A DNA stretch of 64,000 nucleotides, taken from Streptomyces griseus subsp. griseus (lineage in GTDB: Bacteria > Actinomycetota > Actinomycetes > Streptomycetales > Streptomycetaceae). Under the pieces are notes generated by a model. That model did not search any database. It was not told where the DNA came from and saw nothing but the letters and a program-made list of their open reading frames with translations. Shown here piece by piece: positions 20,389 to 27,731 of this stretch. The stretch covers positions 62,001-126,000 of the forward strand of contig NZ_JOJE01000004.1 of assembly GCF_000720255.1 (NCBI RefSeq), in the 5' to 3' direction. Numbering within the stretch: the first letter of the stretch is position 1; the number at the start of each line of letters is the position of its first letter. The translations under genes and the position numbers were made by a program.

Positions 20389-20500
20389 GGAAAATGTGGA
20401 CGCCGGGGGTCGGTGGAGATTCGGTGCGGATTCAGTTCGAAATGACGGAGTCCTGTGCAGGGTTGCGAGGAATCGGACTTTCCGTCGAAATGCGGCTGGC

Positions 20501-20677
20501 TCACGCGTCCGGTGATGTCACGCGCTGCTGAACCACGTGATGTCCCCGCAGGGCCTGGGCGGCCTGGAACAGCATCTGCTCCGCCACCTCGCGCACTTCG
20601 GCCACGACGTCACCTTGCTCACGCACCAGGCTGTCGTAGATGGGCAGCTGGTCGATTCCGCTCGAGTGGGTTGTCAC
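20501..20677 (-). CDS. 58-residue protein of unknown function
   Basis: Starts at GTG 20677 with AAGGA 8 bases before it, a textbook ribosome site. The sequence begins MTTHSSGIDQLPIYDSLVRE and continues as an acidic amphipathic helix (QGDVVAEVREVAEQMLFQA), then a short His/Gln/Arg tail. There is no signal peptide and no membrane helix. It lies divergent from the double-glycine-leader peptide gene, with a 416-base gap. I do not recognise it. The good ribosome site and helix-like composition support a real gene, and the tail may be degenerate. Confidence 0.6.
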   Translation of the reverse strand: MTTHSSGIDQLPIYDSLVREQGDVVAEVREVAEQMLFQAAQALRGHHVVQQRVTSPDA

Positions 20678-21093
20678 TGGGCTGATCCTTCGCTGTAAGT
20701 CCGCGTCATGAAGCGCCGCCACGTTACACGCCACCAGGAGACCGAGGATTTCCGGTCCATGGGGAAAATTCAGTGAATCTGCACACCGTTCACGAGGGCG
20801 TCATGCGAAACCCGAACAGTGGCGACGAAGGTGCGTCTCGGAATGCGGCGGCAACCGCCGCACGTGCAGTGGCGTGGCGGGCTGTGTGAAGGAGTCGCCG
20901 TGTTCGGTCATCGCGCTGTCACACCGATGAAGTCGGCCCTCCCGATACGCGCGGTCGAACTCCGGGCGGCTGGCCGTCTTTTCGTCGGCGTGCTTTGATC
21001 CAGCGCGTGGCTCACATCGCCGGGACGCTTCCCGTGCGGGAAGCAGGCGAACTCCGCCATTCAGACGTGCTCATTCGAAGGGAACCACTCGCT
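20678..21093. other. Gene-free divergent region with a hairpin
   Basis: 416 bases between the 58-residue gene and the leader-peptide gene. I find no protein-like frame. It holds a compact hairpin at 20844-20862, stem TGCGGCGG/CCGCCGCA with a CAA loop. It could be a 5' leader structure or part of a small RNA. No clear -35/-10 pair stands out. Confidence 0.4.
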
Positions 21094-21291
21094 ATGAACT
21101 TTGCCCCGCAGGTCGAGACGGCCGAGATCTCCGACGCTGCCCTGGACGCCGTCTCCGGCGGCCTCGCGGCCGGTGGCGCCGGTGGCCTCCACGTCGAGAC
21201 GCCGCTCGCGGACGTCTGCGCCGACCTCCTGGCTGTCGGTTCGGCCGACGGGGTCGTGGCGGGTGGCAGCATCCACGTTGCCGCTCACTGA
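21094..21291 (+). CDS. Double-glycine-leader peptide, candidate RiPP precursor
   Basis: 65 residues from ATG 21094, with AAGGGA 10 bases before it. The N-terminal 23 residues, MNFAPQVETAEISDAALDAV and then SGG, have the acidic leader and Val-Ser-Gly-Gly end typical of peptides cut by C39-type peptidases or processed as RiPPs. The 42-residue core begins LAAGGAGGLHVETPLADVC, is rich in Gly, Ala and Val, has one Cys and few Ser/Thr, and ends IHVAAH. No modification enzyme, protease or exporter of the usual kinds is within reach, so this is an orphan. It is followed by a perfect terminator. It could also be a small secreted or surface peptide. Confidence 0.6.
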   Translation: MNFAPQVETAEISDAALDAVSGGLAAGGAGGLHVETPLADVCADLLAVGSADGVVAGGSIHVAAH

Positions 21292-21310
21292 CGACGGCTC
21301 GCGCCTGACC

Positions 21311-21344
21311 CACGGGCCCCGGATCGCCTGATCCGGGGCCCGTG
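21311..21344. terminator. Strong bidirectional terminator hairpin
   Basis: A perfect 15-bp stem, 21311-21325 with 21330-21344 (CACGGGCCCCGGATC and its complement), and a GCCT loop. It lies between the leader-peptide gene and the convergent terB-like gene and can end both transcripts. Confidence 0.85.
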
Positions 21345-21364
21345 GGGGTTGCGGCGGTCTGCGC

Positions 21365-21820
21365 TCAGAGGTCGAACTCGTGCGGCGGCAGGTCCAGCGT
21401 GAAGCACGCCTCGCGCACCACGGCCTGCTCGCTCTTGTCGAAGTCGCCGTCCGCGCCACCGATGACGATGCCGATCTGGACGACCGCGCGGGCCTCCGCC
21501 GGCTTCTTCTTCGCCTTGGCGATCTCCTGAAGCACGCTCACCTTGCCGAAGTCGAAGTCAGCGGTGAGCTTGTCGAGGTTCTGGTCGAAGCGCCGCTGCA
21601 GATCCATGGCGTCGAAGTTCTGCAGCACGTCGTTGGTGGCGATCAGTTGCGCCACGCGCTGCCGTTCGGACGGGTCCACGCTGCCGTCGGCGGCCGCGAC
21701 CAGCGCGCACATCGCCATGCTCGCGTCGCGGAAGGCGCCGCTGGTGAGGTCGTTCTTCTTCGCCAGCAGCTGGGTCTGCATCTGCGTCGCGGATTCCTTG
21801 AGGCGGTCCCACAGGGCCAT
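21365..21820 (-). CDS. TerB-family tellurite-resistance-type protein
   Basis: 151 residues, MALWDRLKESATQMQ at the start. The TerB fold is seen from AMCALVAAADGSVDPSERQRV and VVQIGIVIGGADGDFDKSE, with acidic metal-binding loops (DGSVD, DGDFD), and the C-terminal LPPHEFDL. TerB proteins are cytoplasmic, bind Ca2+ and work with TerC/TerD in stress responses. No other ter genes are nearby. ATG 21820 has GGAG 5 bases before it; GTG 21826 overlaps that site and is less likely. Confidence 0.92.
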   Translation of the reverse strand: MALWDRLKESATQMQTQLLAKKNDLTSGAFRDASMAMCALVAAADGSVDPSERQRVAQLIATNDVLQNFDAMDLQRRFDQNLDKLTADFDFGKVSVLQEIAKAKKKPAEARAVVQIGIVIGGADGDFDKSEQAVVREACFTLDLPPHEFDL

Positions 21821-21847
21821 GCGCACTCCAAAGACGGTCGATCGATA

Positions 21848-21863
21848 TCTACAGCAATGTAGA
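21848..21863. promoter_or_regulatory. Inverted repeat TCTACA-GCAA-TGTAGA before terB
   Basis: A perfect 6+6 inverted repeat with a 4-base centre, 28 bases upstream of the terB-like start. On the minus strand TAGATA within it resembles a -10 box, so a repressor here would block transcription. It is more AT rich than its surroundings. Confidence 0.45.
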
Positions 21864-22071
21864 AACTAGTGGCGGGGCGGAGAAGTTCCCGTCAGTCCCC
21901 ATCCGCCACTCCCCTTGTCCTGAAAGCGCCCCCCTGGCGCATGTTGGTACCTTGACCAGCCTCTTTTGCGTGTCTTTTACTTTTTCATGGGTCGTGGCCC
22001 CTGGTCATCGCCCGACCGCCGGGCCGTCTCACGCGCGCCCCCGTGGGAGACGGCCCGGCGCTGTCCCGGGA

Positions 22072-23184
22072 CTACTCGGGCGATACGGCCGAGGGGCGCC
22101 GGAACACCCGGTCGAGCCTCGGTTCCACCACGAAGCGCAGGGCCCGCCGAACGGGCGGCGTGCACAGGACGGTCACGACGGCGGCCGCGACGAGGGTGAC
22201 GGTGACCTCACCGAGGGGGCCGTGCACCCAGGAAGGGCCGTACCAGTGCCAGCGGTTGGCACTCACGGCGACGAATCCGTGCAGGAGGTACCCGTAGAGC
22301 GTGCCGGCCCCCAGCACGGTGAACCAGGTCCGGCCGCCGGGCACCCAGGCCAGGAAGCAGGCCACCAGCGTCATCGAGCAGCCGAACAGGGCCAGCGTCA
22401 TCATCGGCCCGTACCAGGCGGGTGCGCCCAACTCCACCGCGCTGTCCCGGTGGAAGAACCAGGCGTAGTCGAAGCGCGGGACAGCCCAGTACGCCACGGC
22501 GAGGGCACCGGCGAAGACCGGCACCGCCAGGATGCGCACCTCGCGCCGGCGGACCAGCCGGAAGTGCTCCGGCCGAAGGCACAGCCCCAGCACGAAGTAG
22601 GGCAGGAACTGCAGCGTCCGCCGCAGATCGAGGTCGCCGCCGACGGAGGGCGACAGCGTCGTCAGCATCGCGATGCCGAGGGCGAGCGGCAGCGGCCAGC
22701 GCGCCCTCTCCCACAGCGGAGTGGTCAGCCGCCAGATGAACAGAGCCGCCAGGAACCACGTCAGGTACAGCGGATCCAGCAGGCTGATCTCACGGTCCGG
22801 GCGGTGCTCGGCCCACCGGGTGTAGAGGCTGTACGCCGTCTCGAACACGACGTAGGGGACGATGACTCCGGTGATCAGACGCCTGATCCTGCGCGGACTC
22901 GCGTCGAAGCCGCGCGAGAAGTAACCGGAGATGACGATGAACGCCGGCATGTGGAAGGCGTACACCACCGTGTAGAGCGCGGTGACGGCACGGCTGCCGG
23001 AGCGCAGCGGCTCCCAGGCGTGTCCCACGGCCACCAGCACGATGGCCAGGTACTTGGCGTTGTCGAAGAACGCGTCACGCTGCTTGGGGCGCCCGGGCGA
23101 GGGCGGCGTCGTTCCGCGCGTCGCCCCGTCGTCGGCCGGTAAGGGGTCGGGGGCGGGCGCGGTGGGGGTGAGACTGTCGGGCAT
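22072..23184 (-). CDS. Acyltransferase 3 family membrane protein (fucose 4-O-acetylase-like)
   Basis: 370 residues with about ten helices. The N-terminal QRDAFFDNAKYLAIVLVAVG and HAWEPL, with HMPAFIVISGYFSRGF, are the family's catalytic region (Asn/His near the first helices). LTWFLAALFIWRL and LLHGFV are further typical helices. Such proteins acetylate sugars or other outward-facing groups using cytoplasmic acetyl-CoA. The start ATG 23184 has GAGGCGG before it. It stands alone and diverges from the blaI-like gene. Confidence 0.88.
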   Translation of the reverse strand: MPDSLTPTAPAPDPLPADDGATRGTTPPSPGRPKQRDAFFDNAKYLAIVLVAVGHAWEPLRSGSRAVTALYTVVYAFHMPAFIVISGYFSRGFDASPRRIRRLITGVIVPYVVFETAYSLYTRWAEHRPDREISLLDPLYLTWFLAALFIWRLTTPLWERARWPLPLALGIAMLTTLSPSVGGDLDLRRTLQFLPYFVLGLCLRPEHFRLVRRREVRILAVPVFAGALAVAYWAVPRFDYAWFFHRDSAVELGAPAWYGPMMTLALFGCSMTLVACFLAWVPGGRTWFTVLGAGTLYGYLLHGFVAVSANRWHWYGPSWVHGPLGEVTVTLVAAAVVTVLCTPPVRRALRFVVEPRLDRVFRRPSAVSPE

Positions 23185-23279
23185 CCGGGCCGCCTCACCG
23201 ATCCTCGCCGGCGTAAACCCCGAAGGGAGCCGGCGTTGCACAGCTCACAGGCGGGGGAGCGGTACCGGGAGTCCTTACG

Positions 23280-23290
23280 ATGGACTCCAT
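23280..23290. promoter_or_regulatory. ATGGA-C-TCCAT palindrome, possible BlaI-type operator
   Basis: A perfect 11-bp palindrome, 33 bases before the proposed GTG start of the BlaI-like regulator gene. BlaI/MecI proteins usually repress their own operon through such palindromes; the motif itself is weaker evidence than its position. Confidence 0.35.
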
Positions 23291-23323
23291 GTGAACCTCA
23301 CGGCGGTGGAAGGGAGACCGGGT

Positions 23324-23719
23324 GTGACGAACCGGCGGGAGGGTCCCCGGCGCCGGGCACAGGGCGAACTGGAGGGGCTGGTCCTGGAGGCCCTGGGGGA
23401 GGCGGACGGCCCGGCGAGCGCGGGCTGGGTGCAGGAACGCCTCGGCGGCGGCCTCGCCTACACGACCGTGATCACCATCCTCACGCGACTGCTCGCCAAG
23501 GGCGCGGTGACCCGCGAACGGTCGGGCCGCTCCTTCGCGTGGACACCGGTGGCCGACCAGGCCGGTCTCGCCGCACACCGGATGCGCAAGGTGCTCGACG
23601 GCGAGAGCGACCGGGAGGCGGTCCTGGCCAGCTTCGTCACCTCCCTGGAGCCGGAGGACGAACGCCTGCTGCGTGAACTGGTTCTGGGAACCGAGCCGGA
23701 CACGAAAGGGACGGACTGA
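23324..23719 (+). CDS. BlaI/MecI-family transcriptional repressor
   Basis: 131 residues. The winged helix is seen in AQGELEGLVLEALGEADGP and GLAYTTVITILTRLLAKGAV. The C-terminal helix carries the dimer part. GTG 23324 has AGGGAG 7 bases before it. The M56-type peptidase starts 6 bases after the stop, the standard pairing in which the membrane peptidase responds to a signal and causes cleavage or release of the repressor. No beta-lactamase gene is in this window, so the target is probably elsewhere or is the operon itself. Confidence 0.93.
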   Translation: MTNRREGPRRRAQGELEGLVLEALGEADGPASAGWVQERLGGGLAYTTVITILTRLLAKGAVTRERSGRSFAWTPVADQAGLAAHRMRKVLDGESDREAVLASFVTSLEPEDERLLRELVLGTEPDTKGTD

Positions 23720-23725
23720 CACCGC

Positions 23726-24670
23726 ATGGGGATGTTCGTCTTCCTCCCACTGATCCTGCCGCTCACCGCGTGGCCCGTCGCCCGCCTCGCCGAACAGCAC
23801 CTGCATCCCCGCACCGCCACCAGGCTGCTGACCGGGCTGGCGGCCGCCATGGCGACGTGCAGCTCCGTCAGCCTGGGACTGCTCATGGTGGTGGGCACCG
23901 CCCAACTGCCCGGCAATCCGCTGCCCGACGGATGGTCCGACCCCGCGGTGCGCGCGGCGGTGCCGTACGACGGGATCGCCGGCCGGCTCGCCGTCCCCAC
24001 GTTGCTCGCGGTGGTGGCGGCATGCGCACGCACCGGGTGGCGACACCGGCGCACCCGCCGCCGCGCCCACCGCGCACTGGCCGGGCTGCCCACCACCGAG
24101 GCGGCGGTCCTGCCCGACGACGTCCCGTACGCCTACGCGCTGCCCGGCGGCACCCGGAACCGCATCGTCGTCACCACTGCGCTGCTGTCCCACCTCGAAC
24201 CGGCCGAACGCCGGGCCCTCTTCGCCCACGAACGAGCCCACCTCACGGCCCGTCACCACCGCTTCCTCCTCACGGTCCGCCTGGCCGCGCACGCCAACCC
24301 GTTCCTGTACCCGCTGCGGACGGCGGTGGCCTACACGACGGAGCGCTGGGCGGACGAGGAGGCGGCCGCGGCCGTCGGAAGCCGCCGGACCGTGGCCCGC
24401 GCGATCGGCAGGGCCGCGCTGGTCTCCCACCGCACGACGCCCCCGCCCGCGCTCGCCGGACTCACCGGGTTCGCCGCGCCCGGCCCGGTGCCCCGCCGGG
24501 TGGCCGCCCTCCTCGACCCGGCACCCCTGGCTCGCCGCTGGCCGTCCCTGTTCACGGCCGTGGGCATGGCGGCCTGGACGGCCACCGCCGGCACGGCCGT
24601 CTCCGCCATGTCATCGGCGAACTCCGCCCTGAACCTGGCCCTCGTGCTGCACGCGGCGACTCCCCTCTAG
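23726..24670 (+). CDS. M56/M48-type membrane metallopeptidase (BlaR1-like)
   Basis: 314 residues with helices at the N-terminus (residues 3-20, 32-58, 84-102) and C-terminus. The zinc motif is HERAH at residues 168-172, with WADEEAA about 50 residues later supplying the third ligand. It lacks the penicillin-binding sensor domain of BlaR1, like most actinomycete homologues. It is encoded 6 bases after the BlaI-type repressor and is expected to sense a membrane signal and act on that repressor. Confidence 0.92.
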   Translation: MGMFVFLPLILPLTAWPVARLAEQHLHPRTATRLLTGLAAAMATCSSVSLGLLMVVGTAQLPGNPLPDGWSDPAVRAAVPYDGIAGRLAVPTLLAVVAACARTGWRHRRTRRRAHRALAGLPTTEAAVLPDDVPYAYALPGGTRNRIVVTTALLSHLEPAERRALFAHERAHLTARHHRFLLTVRLAAHANPFLYPLRTAVAYTTERWADEEAAAAVGSRRTVARAIGRAALVSHRTTPPPALAGLTGFAAPGPVPRRVAALLDPAPLARRWPSLFTAVGMAAWTATAGTAVSAMSSANSALNLALVLHAATPL

Positions 24671-24702
24671 GCGGCTCCCCTCCAGCTGACGCCAGGGGCG
24701 GT

Positions 24703-24731
24703 CGCTCCGGCCCTCAGGGCGAGCCGGAGCG
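24703..24731 (+). terminator. Terminator-like hairpin after the BlaI/peptidase operon
   Basis: A 9-bp stem, CGCTCCGGC (24703-24711) with GCCGGAGCG (24723-24731), and an 11-base loop, 33 bases after the peptidase stop. No T run, as is usual in this GC-rich background. Confidence 0.6.
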
Positions 24732-24775
24732 GACCGCGTCTTGCCTGTGCCGGACGGCTGACGCAGGCTGGTCGT

Positions 24776-25534
24776 ATGGCGGGGCAGGACGGGCCCACCC
24801 TGATCACTTCCGTGCAGCGGGCGTTCCGGCTGCTGGAAGCGGTGGGCGCGCACGAGAACGGCGCACCGGCGAAGCAGCTGGCGCGCGAGACGGGGCTGCC
24901 GCTGGCCACGGCGTACCACCTGCTGCGGACGCTGGTCCACGACGGATACGTGCGGAAGCTGGCCGACGGGGGGTTCGTGCTGGGTGACAAGCTGGGGGCG
25001 CTGCACACCACGGGCCGGGGGCAGGCGCTGCTCAGCCGGGTGCGGCCCACCCTGGCCGCGCTGCGGGACGAGCTCGCGACCGCCGCGTACCTCACGTTCT
25101 ACGAGGACGGTGAGATCCGGGTCGCCGAGATCGTCGACGGCCCAAGGGCGCCCCGCGTGGACCTCTGGGTGGGGTTCGAGGACGCCGGGCACGCCACCGC
25201 GCTGGGCAAGTCCGTGCTGCGTGAGCTGGACGACGAGTCCCGCAAGGACTACCTCTCCCGGCACGAGCTCGCCGGTCTCACCCCGCGGACGATCACCAGC
25301 CCGCCGGAGCTGCTCCGACGGCTCGACGCCTCGCCCGTTGCCCCGGCCGTCACGGATCTCGAGGAGTACGCCCTCGGCACCGTCTGTGTCGCCGTGCCCG
25401 TCTACAGCGGGGACAGGCTCGGTTCCCTCGGGGTCTCACTTCCGGCGGACCGGCTGTCCCGGCTGGAGGGGATCCGGGAGAGGCTGCTCCCGACCGCGAG
25501 CCGCGTGACCCGGGGCCTCTCGCTCACTATCTGA
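24776..25534 (+). CDS. IclR-family transcriptional regulator
   Basis: 252 residues. The N-terminal winged helix-turn-helix is ITSVQRAFRLLEAV with AKQLARETGLPLATAYHLLR. The C-terminal effector domain has AAYLTFYEDGEI, GHATALGKSVLREL, the RTITSPPELLRRL segment and TVCVAVPVYSG. IclR proteins usually control catabolic genes in response to small acids. Neither neighbour is an obvious catabolic gene, so the target is not clear. Confidence 0.94.
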   Translation: MAGQDGPTLITSVQRAFRLLEAVGAHENGAPAKQLARETGLPLATAYHLLRTLVHDGYVRKLADGGFVLGDKLGALHTTGRGQALLSRVRPTLAALRDELATAAYLTFYEDGEIRVAEIVDGPRAPRVDLWVGFEDAGHATALGKSVLRELDDESRKDYLSRHELAGLTPRTITSPPELLRRLDASPVAPAVTDLEEYALGTVCVAVPVYSGDRLGSLGVSLPADRLSRLEGIRERLLPTASRVTRGLSLTI

Positions 25535-25633
25535 AATCCGCCTCCTTGTGACGGCCGGGCTGAACCTCTTTCCTGGATGAAACAGGCATTCCGGAAATAT
25601 GCCCCGTACACAGGTGAGGACTGCGGACACCAC

Positions 25634-26821
25634 ATGAGTCAGGCCCGAGACCACGGCGACGCCCACTGGCTGACACGGCTGATCACCGATCCGGACGCCG
25701 CCTCCGGGACGCCGGTCCGCAGGCGCACCGCCGCTCGGCTGGCCGTCGGTACACCCCTGGTGCCCGTCCTGATCGTCACCGGCGTGGTGATCGTCGACCT
25801 GATCGGCGGCGCGGGCATGATCTGGCTGCCCCTGCTGGCCGCCGGGCCCGCGCTGGCCACCACCACCAGCGAGCCGCGCGGTGTCCTCTGCGTCGGTCTC
25901 CTCGCCGCCCTCCTCGGGATCCCGCTCGGCATCCGGGACGGCGTTCCGGCCCGTGAGCTGGCGGCCGTGCTGTCCGCCCTGGTGGCCGTCACCCTCGCGA
26001 GTTGCCTGGCCAGCGGGTTGCGGGGGCGCCGGGAGCGGGTGCTCGCCGCCGTCCGCTCGGTCGCCGAGACCGCCCAGCACGCGCTGCTCAAGCCCGTGCC
26101 GGCCACCGTCGGACCGTTCCAGGTGGCCGTCTGCTACAGCGCCGCGGCGGCCGAGGCGCGGATCGGCGGGGATCTCTACGCGCTCATACCCACGCCCTAC
26201 GGGGTGCGGCTGATCGTCGGCGATGTGCGCGGCAAGGGACTGCCGGCCGTGGGGACCGCCGCGCTGGTGCTCGGTGTCTTCCGCGAGGCCGCCTACGACG
26301 AGCCCGACCTCCTCGCCGTCGTCGACCGCATCGAGCGGAGCCTCGCGCGCAATCTCGGCGGTGACGACTTCGTGACCGCCGTCGTCGCCGGGTACCCCGG
26401 GGACGGCCGGCTGGAGGTGGTCAACTGCGGTCACGCGCCCCCGCTGCTGGTCGGCCCGGCCGGTGACGTCGAGGCCGTCGAGCCCACGCATCCGGCGCCG
26501 CCCCTCGGGCTGCGCGCCCTCACGGAACAGACCCCCAGCCTCCAGGTGCTGCCCTTCGCCGACGGCGACCAGCTGCTCCTCTACACCGACGGGGTCATCG
26601 AGGCCCGTGACCGCCACCGCGCGTTCTATCCGCTCGTCGAGGGGCTGGCCCGCCACGTGTCCGACGAGCCGGCCCGCACCCTCACTCGGCTCCACGCCGA
26701 ATTGCTGGCGCACGTGGGCGGGCGGCTGCACGACGACGCGGCGCTGCTGCTGATCCGCAAGCCGGCCGGCAGCGGGGCGGCGCACGTTCCCGGGCAGACC
26801 GTTTCCCGCGCAGTGGTATGA
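25634..26821 (+). CDS. Membrane-bound SpoIIE/RsbU-type PP2C phosphatase
   Basis: About 395 residues from ATG 25634. The N-terminal region has three to four hydrophobic segments (VGTPLVPVLIVTGVVIVDLI, IWLPLLAAGPALA, LCVGLLAALLGIPLGI, LAAVLSALVAVTLASCLA) and so a membrane anchor. The catalytic part has ARIGGDLYALIPT, VGDVRGKGLPAVGTAALVLG, NCGHAPPLLV, LYTDGVIEARD and HDDAALLLIR. The GKG form resembles SpoIIE/RsbU more than the GHG form of the other phosphatases here. An ATG at 25577 would add 19 residues but has no clear ribosome site. Confidence 0.93.
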   Translation: MSQARDHGDAHWLTRLITDPDAASGTPVRRRTAARLAVGTPLVPVLIVTGVVIVDLIGGAGMIWLPLLAAGPALATTTSEPRGVLCVGLLAALLGIPLGIRDGVPARELAAVLSALVAVTLASCLASGLRGRRERVLAAVRSVAETAQHALLKPVPATVGPFQVAVCYSAAAAEARIGGDLYALIPTPYGVRLIVGDVRGKGLPAVGTAALVLGVFREAAYDEPDLLAVVDRIERSLARNLGGDDFVTAVVAGYPGDGRLEVVNCGHAPPLLVGPAGDVEAVEPTHPAPPLGLRALTEQTPSLQVLPFADGDQLLLYTDGVIEARDRHRAFYPLVEGLARHVSDEPARTLTRLHAELLAHVGGRLHDDAALLLIRKPAGSGAAHVPGQTVSRAVV

Positions 26822-26879
26822 CCTCGGTGGCCCAAATCCCTTGTGTTGCTTGAGCTTTCAATGTTGCAGACTGGCCCCC

Positions 26880-27668
26880 ATGACACGCATGAGGAAGCTC
26901 GCCGCCGCTTCAGCGGCAGCGGGCACGCTGTTTGCGATACCCCCCACCGCCTCCGCCGATCCCACACACCACGAGGTCCCGCACGGCACCTTCGTCCGGG
27001 AGAACTTCGACCGCCTCCCCCTCGGCCCGGTGACCGCCGGGCGTGGCTGGACCACCGACACCTCCAACGGTTCGCTGACCGTCGAACGCGGCGCCACCGG
27101 CCACGGCCGGGAACTGCGGCTCCACACGGACGGCAACGGCCGTGCCTTCCTCGTCCTCTCCGACCTCGCGCCCCCCGGCAACAGTTTCTGGGCCCGGCTG
27201 CGGTTGCGCGTGGACCGCTTCCCCACCGCCCCCGACTGGGCGCACTGGACCATCGCGGAGGCCTCGGGCTCCGATGGACTCACGCTGGTACGCCCGTTGG
27301 GCGGCCAGTACGCTCCCACCGACCGGGGCAACTTCTGGGGCGTCGGCTCGGACCTGGGCCCCACGGGCGACTGGACCGCCTGGAAGACCTCGGCCCCCGC
27401 CACGGCCGGGAGATGGCAGTGCGTCGAGTTCCACCTCGACGCGACCGACAACCGCGTCACCGTCTACCTGGACGGCACCGAGCAGTCCGAGTTGACCGTC
27501 TCGACCAAGCAACACGGCGGCACGGCCGACGACTTCGTCTTCCCGCGCTTCGACAAACTCAAGCTGGGCTGGCAGTTGTACCAGGCCGACCCCACCCCGT
27601 CCTCGTACGACCTCCGCATGGACGACGTGGCGCTGAGCACCAAGCGGGTCGGCGGGTGCGCCGGGTAG
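26880..27668 (+). CDS. Secreted Cip1-like carbohydrate-associated protein
   Basis: 262 residues with a signal peptide (MTRMRKLAAASAAAGTLFAI, cut near TASA-DP). The mature protein is a beta-rich jelly-roll-like domain with FVRENFDRLPLGPV, NSFWARLRLRVDRFP, HWTIAEASG, GRWQCVEFHLDAT and VTVYLDGTEQSEL. I read it as related to the Cip1-like core domain, a fold linked to plant polysaccharide binding or lyase activity. That is a judgement from pattern and not a search. It has no clear ribosome site, so it may be leaderless. A TTGA-GCTT-TCAA inverted repeat at 26850-26861 lies 19 bases before the start. Confidence 0.65.
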   Translation: MTRMRKLAAASAAAGTLFAIPPTASADPTHHEVPHGTFVRENFDRLPLGPVTAGRGWTTDTSNGSLTVERGATGHGRELRLHTDGNGRAFLVLSDLAPPGNSFWARLRLRVDRFPTAPDWAHWTIAEASGSDGLTLVRPLGGQYAPTDRGNFWGVGSDLGPTGDWTAWKTSAPATAGRWQCVEFHLDATDNRVTVYLDGTEQSELTVSTKQHGGTADDFVFPRFDKLKLGWQLYQADPTPSSYDLRMDDVALSTKRVGGCAG

Positions 27669-27681
27669 CACACACGGCATC

Positions 27682-27712
27682 GGCGGGGCGCCCCATGAAG
27701 GGACGCCCCGCC
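27682..27712. terminator. Bidirectional terminator hairpin
   Basis: A 9-bp stem GGCGGGGCG (27682-27690) with CGCCCCGCC (27704-27712), the loop adding CCC/GGG pairs. It lies between the convergent Cip1-like and GH43 genes. Confidence 0.75.
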
Positions 27713-27731
27713 CATGGGCGAGAGCCGTCGG

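Noticed and set aside
21365..21820. A tellurite resistance island from the TerB gene
   Set aside because: It is a single TerB-type gene without terACDEZ neighbours.
23324..24670. A beta-lactam resistance operon from the BlaI and BlaR1-like pair
   Set aside because: The peptidase lacks a penicillin-binding sensor domain and there is no beta-lactamase gene here. Such pairs are common in Streptomyces with other roles.
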